Shown here piece by piece: positions 5,307 to 13,797 of a DNA stretch of 30,052 bases. The position numbers were made by a program, and so were the translations under genes. The DNA is taken from positions 1-30,052 of the IMG/VR virus record IMGVR_UViG_3300031840_000121; one strand, 5' to 3'. Under the pieces are notes generated by a model that saw nothing but the letters and a program-made list of their open reading frames with translations, was not told where the DNA came from and did no database searches. Position 1 is the first letter of the stretch. Every line of letters begins with the position of its first letter. This DNA comes from a virus.

Positions 5307-8300
5307 AACTGAAATAGTTCAGAGTAAATATCCAGTAACTCATCATGCCTTAATAGTCTATTGTATGCTTTGTTACCTATTCTTTTTCTTAACTCTGCTA
5401 ATCGTTGAGTATAAACTAAATCACTTTTCCCCGGAGCAATCTTAGACTTAATTAGTAATCTTTTTCCAATAATTGATTTGGATATACTAGAAGGGTCTTT
5501 TCCTGTATCACTAACAGCATCCACAATATACTTACTTACTGTAGATGGATCGTCTCCTGCCATGATAGCATCATAAGCCTTATTCATATTTCTTCTAAAG
5601 TTTTTAATTTCTTCGTCTGGCTTTGATATGTATGTTCCACCATATTTGTTTTCAAACTTCCATCTATAATAGGCACGAATAGCATTATCATCTTTTTTAG
5701 TTTCTGGATTACCAAGACCTACACCAACTAAAGTTTGTTTAAACAAACGATTGGCAGGAAAGAATCTTTCACCAAACTTTATTGCTCTATCCATAGCTTC
5801 ATCATAAGTGTATCTTCCTGTTCCCCGTATTGCCTGAACAACTTCTTTTCCCAAAACCCAAGGATAAAACACATCCATGATACTTTCTTTGCCTCCTGCC
5901 GTAGATTGAAGTATTTGACCGTACAACCCGGCAAATGTCGTATATGCCCAACTTTTTGCAAGAAACTCCAAAGGGCTTTCTTTTACTTCATTCCATTTTA
6001 TTTCAACATTGTCTTTACCGCCATATACAAAGGCTAATAAAAACTGTGCTGTAGCACCAGAAACAGCTCCTCCAAATAAGTCACTCAGTACTGATTGTGT
6101 TACATCTACTAGCTTCTTATAGTCTTTCTCAGCGAATGATTCATTGACTGCTTTTGAATTTGTTCTAATGATCCTGTTTAAAGACCTTATTTTCATTTGA
6201 GCGTATGTTTCAAAAGCCGTTACTGCTCTAAAAATTCTTCGTTGCTCTAATCTAGATTGTTCACCTGCTCTTTGAGCACCGCCAGTTAAGGCGGCCGGGG
6301 CTCTTCTAATCAAAGCATCATACAGTTCTTGAGGTGCTTTCCCAGAAACCATTAGTTCTGCATCAGATCGTGAAAAACCCATTTCTCTTAAAAGCAAGGC
6401 ATCTTTACCTGTTCCTTTTTGATTTTTAAATTTTTGTGTTCTATTAAAAGCAACAACAGCACTTATTTTTTCTTGAAATTCATTTAAATACCTGTATAAA
6501 AATGCACTTCTTTGAGCTTCGTTTAGTTGCTTAACTCTGGACTCTACAGGCCTTACTGGATTGGTAGCTAGATTGGTAACATCAGAAGTAAATGCACCTA
6601 TAGAGTTTAAAGTAGCCTCTAAGGCTTTTGCTTTCCCAGATGGCAAACCTAATTTTAAGTCATATACTGCCTTTATCAAACCCGGTGTTCCAGAAAACCT
6701 TCTAATGCTACCTAAAAATTCAGGAATATTTGGGACTACGGAAACAGATAATGAAGTAGCTCTTACAGTATTGTAAGCACCCTTAACTGCTCTCATAGCC
6801 TTGCCACTCATAGAGCCCGCTTCTAATATAGGAGCCTCAACAGGTGCACCGCTTAAAGACCTGACCATTTCGTGAAATTCTATTGTAGTACCACCCTCGG
6901 ATTCTATTGCTTTCTTAAATTTGTTTACTGTGCTAGTGTTGTTAATTTCTTGACCAAATACGGTTGCAACTCCAACTCTAGCGGCTCCTGTCTCAGCTAA
7001 TCTTTGAGCATATTCATAAGGTCTATACTCTACTAAAGGTATAATATCTCTACCAACTTCAATGGCATGTGGTATATGTTTCCACTTACGACTGTGCTCT
7101 ACCTGAGTAGTTCTTGTTGGGTTTTCTGTAGATTTACCAGAGATATTATCAGTAAACTCTTTAAAGTATTCTCTTACATTAGCTTCAGGACTTCCTGTTG
7201 CTTGAGCAAACTTAGAAACCATTTCTGTAAATTCTTTTGATCCTGAACCCTTACCTAATATAGCGTAAAATTCATTAGACATAATTCTAGGTGCAATCTC
7301 CCTACCTATAACCTTAAAAGGTCTGGCAACGCCATCTTTTCCTTCTGTGTAAATATTGTTTTGTTCAAATATGCGACCCCTTCCTTCTATTAAATCACGT
7401 TGCAATTCAATAAGAGGCTTTTCTTTAGGGCTTGTTTTAATCGTACCTTCAATTTTACCATGTAAATTTGACTGTAAAATTTTATTACCACCTATATCAA
7501 CTTCTACAAAATCAGAAAGCTCCCTAATTACTTTACCATCTTCACCAAATCCTTTACCACTAAGCTCTAACACCTTGTCAAGAGTTGGTGCTAATTCACC
7601 TCTTACCTGCTTTTGCTTGTCAATTACCCTTCTACCCAACTCTGCTGACTGAACAGAAGATTGAGTCCCTACACTAGCGGCCCTCTCAACCATATCTGAA
7701 AATGCATGATTGTAAATCTTAGTAACTAGATTTCTTTTGTTAGTTACTGGTGGGTTATTTGTAGACGGGGTAACAAAAGATATGTTGCTATCTGCTTGTT
7801 CTTTCTTGCTAAGTCTTTCCATTGCACTGTTATACAGTGTATTTAATTGAGCATCACTATACTTCTGAGGTCTTTTTTTGCTTGATCCAAACAATCTTTT
7901 AAGCATGTTAGGAGTTGGTATTCCAAAAAAAGCCATCAACTCAATGCCTTCGTTATTTGCCCTTTCTTGAACATCCCTTCTTAATTCTTTAGCTTTTTGA
8001 TTGGAAACCTCAAGGCGTTTCCTTTGAATTTCTGTAAGGGACTGACTTTGCAAGGCTTGTTCATTTGATCTAATCGTTATATCTAAATCAGCATACTCTT
8101 TCTGTAACAGATACCCTTTTGCTTTTTTCTCAAAGGCTCCCTTTGCAGGTAACTCTTCTATTGTTTGCTTTGGTGGCTTAACAACTTCCGTTACAGGAGC
8201 TGTTTGCTTTGCAGGCTGTGTAACCTCTACTGTATCAATAATTTTTCCATCTTTTCTTATAGTGATAGATGGATTTGTACCTTTTGCTCCAATATTTCTT

Positions 8301-10597
8301 TTTTGTATTGTTTTTTTAGTTCCCTTGTTCGGCCCATCAACCACTTCAACAGTAATAGATTTTTGGGTTTCATTTAAAATTTTTACGTTTGATCCGTTAT
8401 TAGACCTGTACACTTGATTTTTAACACCAGAAACCTCATTAAAAAAGCTAGAAAAAAAACGCTGTCTAGTAGATGGAGCAACACTAGCTTGTGGAAACTC
8501 TTGCGTTGTAGGTTGCTCAACTTGTGTAGTTCTTTCCCTTGTAGGTGGTGGATTAACAGGGATTTCTACAAGAGAATTAACTTTTACAGGTTGACTTTGT
8601 AACCTAGAAGTTTCAAGTAAAAGCTCTAATTGAGTTCCTTGGCTACCAACTCTTTTCTGAGCCTCCTCAGCAATTCTTTCCCTAGCATCTATCTCTATCT
8701 GCCTCATTTGTCTTCTTCCTACGTCAGCAGGATGTAGTGATACTTCTAACGTTGGGTCTGGTATAAAAGGTTTGTTTAAAACCGCTGTTTCATCATAGTA
8801 TTTATTTAATCTTTGCTGTTCAGAACGAGACCTTCTCTTCATTTGCAATCTAACTTGCTCTGTGCTCGGAGTTGTTTTGGGGGTTAAAGCTGTGTTAATC
8901 TCTGCTTGACCAACACCAATTTCATTTAACCTAGCCACCTTTAAATCTATTTGAATTTGCAAGTCATCTAAGATTCTTTGATTAGAGCGATTTCTTTCTA
9001 AAGAACTCATATCCTCAGCAAGTCTTTTGATCTCTTGGTTTAATTGTACTCTTTCACTAACAGGTTTTATACCACGACCTTCAGGCTGAAGGACGTTGAC
9101 ATCTGAAGGCTTTGCCTCTGCTCCTATTTCTTGTATTATCGTACCTCTATTTACTTTAGTAGGTGTTTTTCCCTCCATAGCTAACTCTAAAGAAGTTTTT
9201 AACTGCCTACTAGCAGTGTTTGCAACTACATCTAAAGGCTTACCAGTAGCCTCTACTATACTTTTAAATTCATTAGCAATGGGTTCAGTAACTTGACGTA
9301 TTTGTTCAGTACTGGTAAACGCTTTAATTGCTTTTATTCCTATGATAGTACCAGCCGCATCTAAGTAATTGTCAAACTTTAATTCCTCTCCAGCTAATAA
9401 TGTTGGAACAGTTCCCAATCCAATAACCTCACCAGCAAACTCACCAGCCTTAGCACCTATTTCACCACTAGCTCTCTTACCAAGAATCGTTCCAGCAAGG
9501 CCGAGAGAACCAACCGTAGACCCCGTTACTGTTCCTTTTAAAAGTGCATGCAATGCCTCTATAGGGTCTACAGAACCTGTAGTTTCTATTTGATCTGCGA
9601 TGTTAGCACCCGCATCAAAACTGGAGAATCCACCAGCTCCACCAACAATTCTTTGAAAGGCGTTTTTGGTAAATACCCTAGCTTCAGGAAGTGTCATACT
9701 TGTTCTTTTCGCTAGTAAATTAGCGGCTTCATCAGCATACTTTCCTACTTGCTTTACCTTACCTAACTGACCACCAAAAGCAAAAAGTGCCGCATCCACA
9801 GGCATTACCATTGATATTGCACTTGATGCCATGTGCTCTAATCTACTAGCTGGATAGTCACTTACATCAACATCTTGCTCTAACCCAATAGACCTAAAAA
9901 CAGAACCAGTTACAGAATTTTCCATCCCCAAATTGACTATGTTAGGTGGAGTGCCACCAACTTTAGAAAACACTGCATTGTAAGCCTGTTTAGGACTTTT
10001 TCCTGCTTTCATTTCTTTAGACATTTCTTGATGTAGCATTTTCTTGTTAAAGAATCTTGCAACATCTTTACTGTCAGGGGTAAAAGGTAATCCTAGTTCT
10101 TTTCTTTGATCTTCTAGTCTTTTTACCTCTTCAGCCATAGGGGGAATGTCAGAACCAATAGCTTGCCCCTGATCTGGAAAAATCGCAGAAGTAGGTATCC
10201 CCATTACAAATTTTGGTTGACCTATCAATTTACTAATTCTTTTTTCAGGGTCTGGATTATCCAACGCCCTCATAACATATTGAGGATTGTTTTTATTCTC
10301 CTCAAGTCCTTTTATCAAAGCATCAATGCGTTCATTTCTTTGTGGGGCTTGAGTCTCTTGAGGTGCAGGAGGACTTTCTTCATTAAAGAAAATATCATCC
10401 GTGTTTACAAAGGGCTCTGGAGACGATACTAATAATTCAAAAGATTCGTAGTCTGGCAGGTTGTACTGGTCGCCAATGTAGTCATAAAAAATTCTACGCT
10501 TAGAGGAATCTTGCATCCCACTTGAAAAGGCATCAAATGTTCCAAGGTTGTATTTTTTGGACACTTCATTGTAAATTGACTCTAGGGGCTCTTTCAT
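5303..10597 (-). CDS. Giant internal or ejected virion protein candidate
   Basis: A 1764-residue protein, last gene of the virion operon. Residues 1-55 form a short helical module (YNEVSKKYNLGTF, then a KRRIFYDYIGDQYNL segment) of a kind seen at the start of large phage virion proteins. About 318-430 is glycine- and alanine-rich and hydrophobic, apt to insert in membranes. Coiled-coil stretches lie near 509-562 and 822-879, a Pro/Thr/Gln-rich linker near 640-730, and a small SH3-like strand set near 729-770. The C-terminal 600 residues are long helices with no catalytic motif I recognise. Length, position after the tail genes and the hydrophobic part suggest an ejection protein that enters the host envelope with the DNA. 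A polyvalent-protein type is an alternative. Confidence 0.7.
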   Translation of the reverse strand: MKEPLESIYNEVSKKYNLGTFDAFSSGMQDSSKRRIFYDYIGDQYNLPDYESFELLVSSPEPFVNTDDIFFNEESPPAPQETQAPQRNERIDALIKGLEENKNNPQYVMRALDNPDPEKRISKLIGQPKFVMGIPTSAIFPDQGQAIGSDIPPMAEEVKRLEDQRKELGLPFTPDSKDVARFFNKKMLHQEMSKEMKAGKSPKQAYNAVFSKVGGTPPNIVNLGMENSVTGSVFRSIGLEQDVDVSDYPASRLEHMASSAISMVMPVDAALFAFGGQLGKVKQVGKYADEAANLLAKRTSMTLPEARVFTKNAFQRIVGGAGGFSSFDAGANIADQIETTGSVDPIEALHALLKGTVTGSTVGSLGLAGTILGKRASGEIGAKAGEFAGEVIGLGTVPTLLAGEELKFDNYLDAAGTIIGIKAIKAFTSTEQIRQVTEPIANEFKSIVEATGKPLDVVANTASRQLKTSLELAMEGKTPTKVNRGTIIQEIGAEAKPSDVNVLQPEGRGIKPVSERVQLNQEIKRLAEDMSSLERNRSNQRILDDLQIQIDLKVARLNEIGVGQAEINTALTPKTTPSTEQVRLQMKRRSRSEQQRLNKYYDETAVLNKPFIPDPTLEVSLHPADVGRRQMRQIEIDARERIAEEAQKRVGSQGTQLELLLETSRLQSQPVKVNSLVEIPVNPPPTRERTTQVEQPTTQEFPQASVAPSTRQRFFSSFFNEVSGVKNQVYRSNNGSNVKILNETQKSITVEVVDGPNKGTKKTIQKRNIGAKGTNPSITIRKDGKIIDTVEVTQPAKQTAPVTEVVKPPKQTIEELPAKGAFEKKAKGYLLQKEYADLDITIRSNEQALQSQSLTEIQRKRLEVSNQKAKELRRDVQERANNEGIELMAFFGIPTPNMLKRLFGSSKKRPQKYSDAQLNTLYNSAMERLSKKEQADSNISFVTPSTNNPPVTNKRNLVTKIYNHAFSDMVERAASVGTQSSVQSAELGRRVIDKQKQVRGELAPTLDKVLELSGKGFGEDGKVIRELSDFVEVDIGGNKILQSNLHGKIEGTIKTSPKEKPLIELQRDLIEGRGRIFEQNNIYTEGKDGVARPFKVIGREIAPRIMSNEFYAILGKGSGSKEFTEMVSKFAQATGSPEANVREYFKEFTDNISGKSTENPTRTTQVEHSRKWKHIPHAIEVGRDIIPLVEYRPYEYAQRLAETGAARVGVATVFGQEINNTSTVNKFKKAIESEGGTTIEFHEMVRSLSGAPVEAPILEAGSMSGKAMRAVKGAYNTVRATSLSVSVVPNIPEFLGSIRRFSGTPGLIKAVYDLKLGLPSGKAKALEATLNSIGAFTSDVTNLATNPVRPVESRVKQLNEAQRSAFLYRYLNEFQEKISAVVAFNRTQKFKNQKGTGKDALLLREMGFSRSDAELMVSGKAPQELYDALIRRAPAALTGGAQRAGEQSRLEQRRIFRAVTAFETYAQMKIRSLNRIIRTNSKAVNESFAEKDYKKLVDVTQSVLSDLFGGAVSGATAQFLLAFVYGGKDNVEIKWNEVKESPLEFLAKSWAYTTFAGLYGQILQSTAGGKESIMDVFYPWVLGKEVVQAIRGTGRYTYDEAMDRAIKFGERFFPANRLFKQTLVGVGLGNPETKKDDNAIRAYYRWKFENKYGGTYISKPDEEIKNFRRNMNKAYDAIMAGDDPSTVSKYIVDAVSDTGKDPSSISKSIIGKRLLIKSKIAPGKSDLVYTQRLAELRKRIGNKAYNRLLRHDELLDIYSELFQF

Positions 10598-10600
10598 ACA

Positions 10601-11581
10601 TTAATTAAAATTCAAACCGGGTATGTTTATTTTAGTAGACTCTGCTGGAGCTGAATCGGTTGTAGGTATCGTTAAGCCCCCAGCTTGATTATCTAGAGTT
10701 AAAGCTTGAAGCTTATCTAGAATTCTTGTTCTGTCTTCCTCTTTTTTCAACACTTGATCAGGAGTCATACTTGACCTGAAAAAAGTTAACTCTCTATCTA
10801 TAGAAGACAAAGCCGCCTCTAAACCCTTTATAGTTGCTCCCTTTGGAGCCTCCTTCACAACATTAGGTAAAACCCTTTCTTTTGTGTCTGCATAGTAGTT
10901 ATAGCCATCGTTACCTCTTATGATTTCTCTTTCCTTAGGGTCTTTTAAACTGGTGATGTTTTTTATAGCACCAGATGGATCATACTGAGACTGCTGTAAA
11001 ATAATTTTTGCATTAGGATTGTCTTTGTTAGATTCGTACCACGTTTGAACTTGAGATTGAAGTAAATTATTATTAATAGATCTTATTTTCCCTTTTACTT
11101 GATTTATCCGGGCCTGATTACTCCTAACGCTAGGGCTATCAAGTAAACTGTTGTAGTATTCTAGTTGCTTATTTTCAGGCTCAGACATATCCGATGGGTT
11201 TAACATAGCATCAAAAGCATTAGCCTCTTCTTCAGAAATCCTACCAAGCTCCTTAATATCTTCATTTTCTGAGCTCATCATTGCTTTTGCTCTTGCAGAC
11301 TCAGGCAATCCCTTTATCAGTGCAATCTCATTTGCAAATTGTCGTTGTTTTAACCGATCTTGATAGCGATTTTCTTCCTTCAACCTCTCATCCTTTGCTA
11401 TACGTTGAGAATCCTCATACCTTTTATCTGCCAGTTGCTGTCTTTCAAGGGCTAATTGATTTCTCTGATAATCGTTAAAATAATCTGGCAGTCTATCTAA
11501 AAAGTCTGCAAGGGGATTGTCGTATTGACCGGGAGCCATACGCTGTCTTCTACTATATATACTTCTAGTGTGTCCCGGCAT
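10601..11581 (-). CDS. Coiled-coil virion-associated protein candidate
   Basis: A 326-residue protein with a strong AAGGAGGT ribosome site before ATG 11581. After an Arg-rich start, residues about 35-90 form a highly charged Gln/Arg/Glu coiled coil (QLALERQQLADKRYEDSQ). The rest is helical with a low-complexity C-terminus. No enzyme motif is seen. It ends 3 bases before the giant protein and is coupled to it. Context suggests an internal core or tail-tip partner of the giant protein. Confidence 0.65.
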   Translation of the reverse strand: MPGHTRSIYSRRQRMAPGQYDNPLADFLDRLPDYFNDYQRNQLALERQQLADKRYEDSQRIAKDERLKEENRYQDRLKQRQFANEIALIKGLPESARAKAMMSSENEDIKELGRISEEEANAFDAMLNPSDMSEPENKQLEYYNSLLDSPSVRSNQARINQVKGKIRSINNNLLQSQVQTWYESNKDNPNAKIILQQSQYDPSGAIKNITSLKDPKEREIIRGNDGYNYYADTKERVLPNVVKEAPKGATIKGLEAALSSIDRELTFFRSSMTPDQVLKKEEDRTRILDKLQALTLDNQAGGLTIPTTDSAPAESTKINIPGLNFN

Positions 11582-11592
11582 TTACAACCTCC

Positions 11593-13077
11593 TTAACCAT
11601 AGTCTTCGTATTCACTATAGTCATAGTCTTGATCCTCTACGATTTCATACTGATTTACAGTAGGGTTCCACTGATAAAGAGAACCATTAAACATAACATC
11701 TCCTTGATTACCACTAGGTAAAGAAGAAACTGAAGGTGGTGCTATATATGCCGCACCAAACTTTGCACCTTGACCTATCATACTAGCCGCATCTCCCAAT
11801 GTCTGTGACTCAAATCCTCTAGCCGCTCTGTCTTGTGCAGACTCAAATTGCCCCATAGCAATTTCCCTTTGTTCTTTTTGTGCTTCTTGTGTCACACCAG
11901 AACCAGCAAACCCCGTACCAGCTTGTTGCTGTTGTACCTGTTGAGTTCCAGAAAGCAGACTGCTCTGCAAATTAGATGCCAGTTCATTCAAAGAACTAGG
12001 ATCAAACTGTTGAAATAAAGCTAGTTGATTTTCATTGGCTTTTATACCAGCATCTTGTAAAATTTGTTGTATATCACCAACTCCCCCACCGTACTGGTAT
12101 TCAATAAGGCCACCATCTTCCATTCCACTAAAAAAACCACCACTTGCCAATGATGGGCCTTGTTGACTTCTATAAAGCAAGCCTAAAAGATTAGTATCTG
12201 AAGCATCTACACCAGAGCTTCCTGCAAATGTTATAGGCTCCAATGGCACACCCATTGCAGAATCACCTAAAAACTCTAATCCTTGGGGCCTATTAGCAAA
12301 AGCCTGAGCAGAATCCTGAGCCCCGCCAATTAGACCAGATAAGCTATCTACGTTAGAAGCATCCATTGCAGATAAACTTTGCAAGTAAGCTTCTTCTGTT
12401 CCCGATATAGCACTAGGTAAATCAGCAGACATAGGCGTAGATACTATATTTTGAACATCAGTTGCAACAGGAGCAACTCTTTGAAATGCCTGTCTTGGCA
12501 TGTTTCTTATTCCAAAACTTTTTGCCTTTCCATATATACCACCACCCGGAGTTAAACCAGCAGAAAGACCTGCCTTTAAACCGGATACTATTGCTCTTTC
12601 ACCCATTCCTCTAGTGTAATCTCTACTAGCTTGTTCTACATCTCTAAAAGCCTGCTGTGCAAATACAGTTCCTTCTGTGTCCGCCTTTCTTGTTTTGCCA
12701 GCACCAATACCTTCACCTGCTCTCCTACCTAAAGCGGTTCCAAGACCAGCGGCTAACGCCAATCCTAAACCACCAGTGCTTATTCCAAGAGCACCTAATG
12801 CCGCTGAACCAAGTAAACCTCCACCTAAACCTCCAAGGCTACCAAACAATCCACCACGCTTTTGCCTCTTGCCCTCAGCCCTCTGTTGATCTTCTAACTT
12901 TCTTATATCGCTTTGTCTTTGTTGTGCTTGAGCTAACATAGCCGCACCTCTACTCGTCTGTCCACCGGTTTGGTACATTTGCATAAGATTGCTTGAATTA
13001 CCCATATAAAAGCCACTAAGATTAGGCCCGGACTTTGTAGGCATAAAGCCTTTTGATTGTTGGGAATGTTTAATCAT
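11593..13077 (-). CDS. Glycine-rich internal virion protein candidate
   Basis: A 494-residue protein. Residues 74-128 are an extreme glycine/alanine/leucine stretch (GSLGGLGGGLLGSAALGALG and onward), preceded by a basic, Gln-rich helix at 47-73. A similar small-residue segment recurs near 165-180. The C-terminus is acidic and tyrosine-rich. Such glycine-zipper-like segments fit membrane insertion during DNA delivery, but a purely structural role is also possible. It lies between the appendage protein and the coiled-coil protein and begins after AAAGGAA. No homologue is firmly recognised. Confidence 0.65.
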   Translation of the reverse strand: MIKHSQQSKGFMPTKSGPNLSGFYMGNSSNLMQMYQTGGQTSRGAAMLAQAQQRQSDIRKLEDQQRAEGKRQKRGGLFGSLGGLGGGLLGSAALGALGISTGGLGLALAAGLGTALGRRAGEGIGAGKTRKADTEGTVFAQQAFRDVEQASRDYTRGMGERAIVSGLKAGLSAGLTPGGGIYGKAKSFGIRNMPRQAFQRVAPVATDVQNIVSTPMSADLPSAISGTEEAYLQSLSAMDASNVDSLSGLIGGAQDSAQAFANRPQGLEFLGDSAMGVPLEPITFAGSSGVDASDTNLLGLLYRSQQGPSLASGGFFSGMEDGGLIEYQYGGGVGDIQQILQDAGIKANENQLALFQQFDPSSLNELASNLQSSLLSGTQQVQQQQAGTGFAGSGVTQEAQKEQREIAMGQFESAQDRAARGFESQTLGDAASMIGQGAKFGAAYIAPPSVSSLPSGNQGDVMFNGSLYQWNPTVNQYEIVEDQDYDYSEYEDYG

Positions 13078-13110
13078 GGTATAATTCCTTTGAATTTAAT
13101 ACAACTTTTA

Positions 13111-13797
13111 TCATATTTCCACCTCTACTCGCCATAAAGAAGAAACAAAAAATTCTTTTACACTTGTTGTAATACCAGTGTCTGATGGCGTTATGCTAAT
13201 CATTGCAACATCATTAGATTCTATTGTTGGTGAACTGCTCCAGTCGGACTCATTTACTGTAAGAGTTGTGTTATCTACAGTGTTACCTAAAGCTGAAGAA
13301 TCATACAGGAAGGTGCAAACCTCGTCAACTGTTGCATCTCCATCGTCCATTTTCTTTATCTTAAAAAGAATATCATCTGTGTTGTCTTCAAACACGGGAA
13401 CTTTAAATAGTATTTTTGAACAATGCATTTTAAATGGAGTTAAAAAACCCACATCACATCTTGTAGCTGTATTGTCTGTTGAACTAGACCAAGGTAAAAA
13501 AACTTCAGACGTGCCTAAGTCAACACTAAAGTTGTGTGTAAACACACGATAGTCTATGAATTTGTGTGAATATTTTAAAGTATTTGTAGTTAGTGTCCTA
13601 TCTACATATTGATCGCCATTATTGGACATATACGATTTCCACAACTGTCCAAACTTTTTTCTGTATATTGCTAGCTGACTATTTGATTTTTTTTCAATAG
13701 CAATCTGTCCTTCTACCATACCATTTAAAGATGGCTTACCTTGAAACTCTACAGAGGCTTGTTTTGTGTTTTGGATTCTTCTAGTATCTCTATCCAT
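13111..13797 (-). CDS. Beta-rich virion appendage protein candidate
   Basis: A 228-residue protein joined to the nozzle-like gene by a TAATG overlap. The N-terminus contains GMVEGQIAIEKKSNSQLAIY, a pattern typical of phage fibre or spike attachment regions, followed by a short aromatic helix (FGQLWKSYM). The rest alternates Thr/Ser/Asp-rich strands, fitting a beta sandwich. It is probably a tail appendage or receptor-binding accessory bound to the nozzle. Assignment rests on composition and place. Confidence 0.6.
   Translation of the reverse strand: MDRDTRRIQNTKQASVEFQGKPSLNGMVEGQIAIEKKSNSQLAIYRKKFGQLWKSYMSNNGDQYVDRTLTTNTLKYSHKFIDYRVFTHNFSVDLGTSEVFLPWSSSTDNTATRCDVGFLTPFKMHCSKILFKVPVFEDNTDDILFKIKKMDDGDATVDEVCTFLYDSSALGNTVDNTTLTVNESDWSSSPTIESNDVAMISITPSDTGITTSVKEFFVSSLWRVEVEI

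Noticed and set aside
5257-5445. Plus-strand frame crossing the convergent junction
   Set aside because: It overlaps the ends of two well-supported genes and has no ribosome site; the product is a hydrophobic shadow.
7356-7652. Plus-strand frame inside the giant virion protein gene
   Set aside because: Antisense shadow within a continuous 1764-codon frame.
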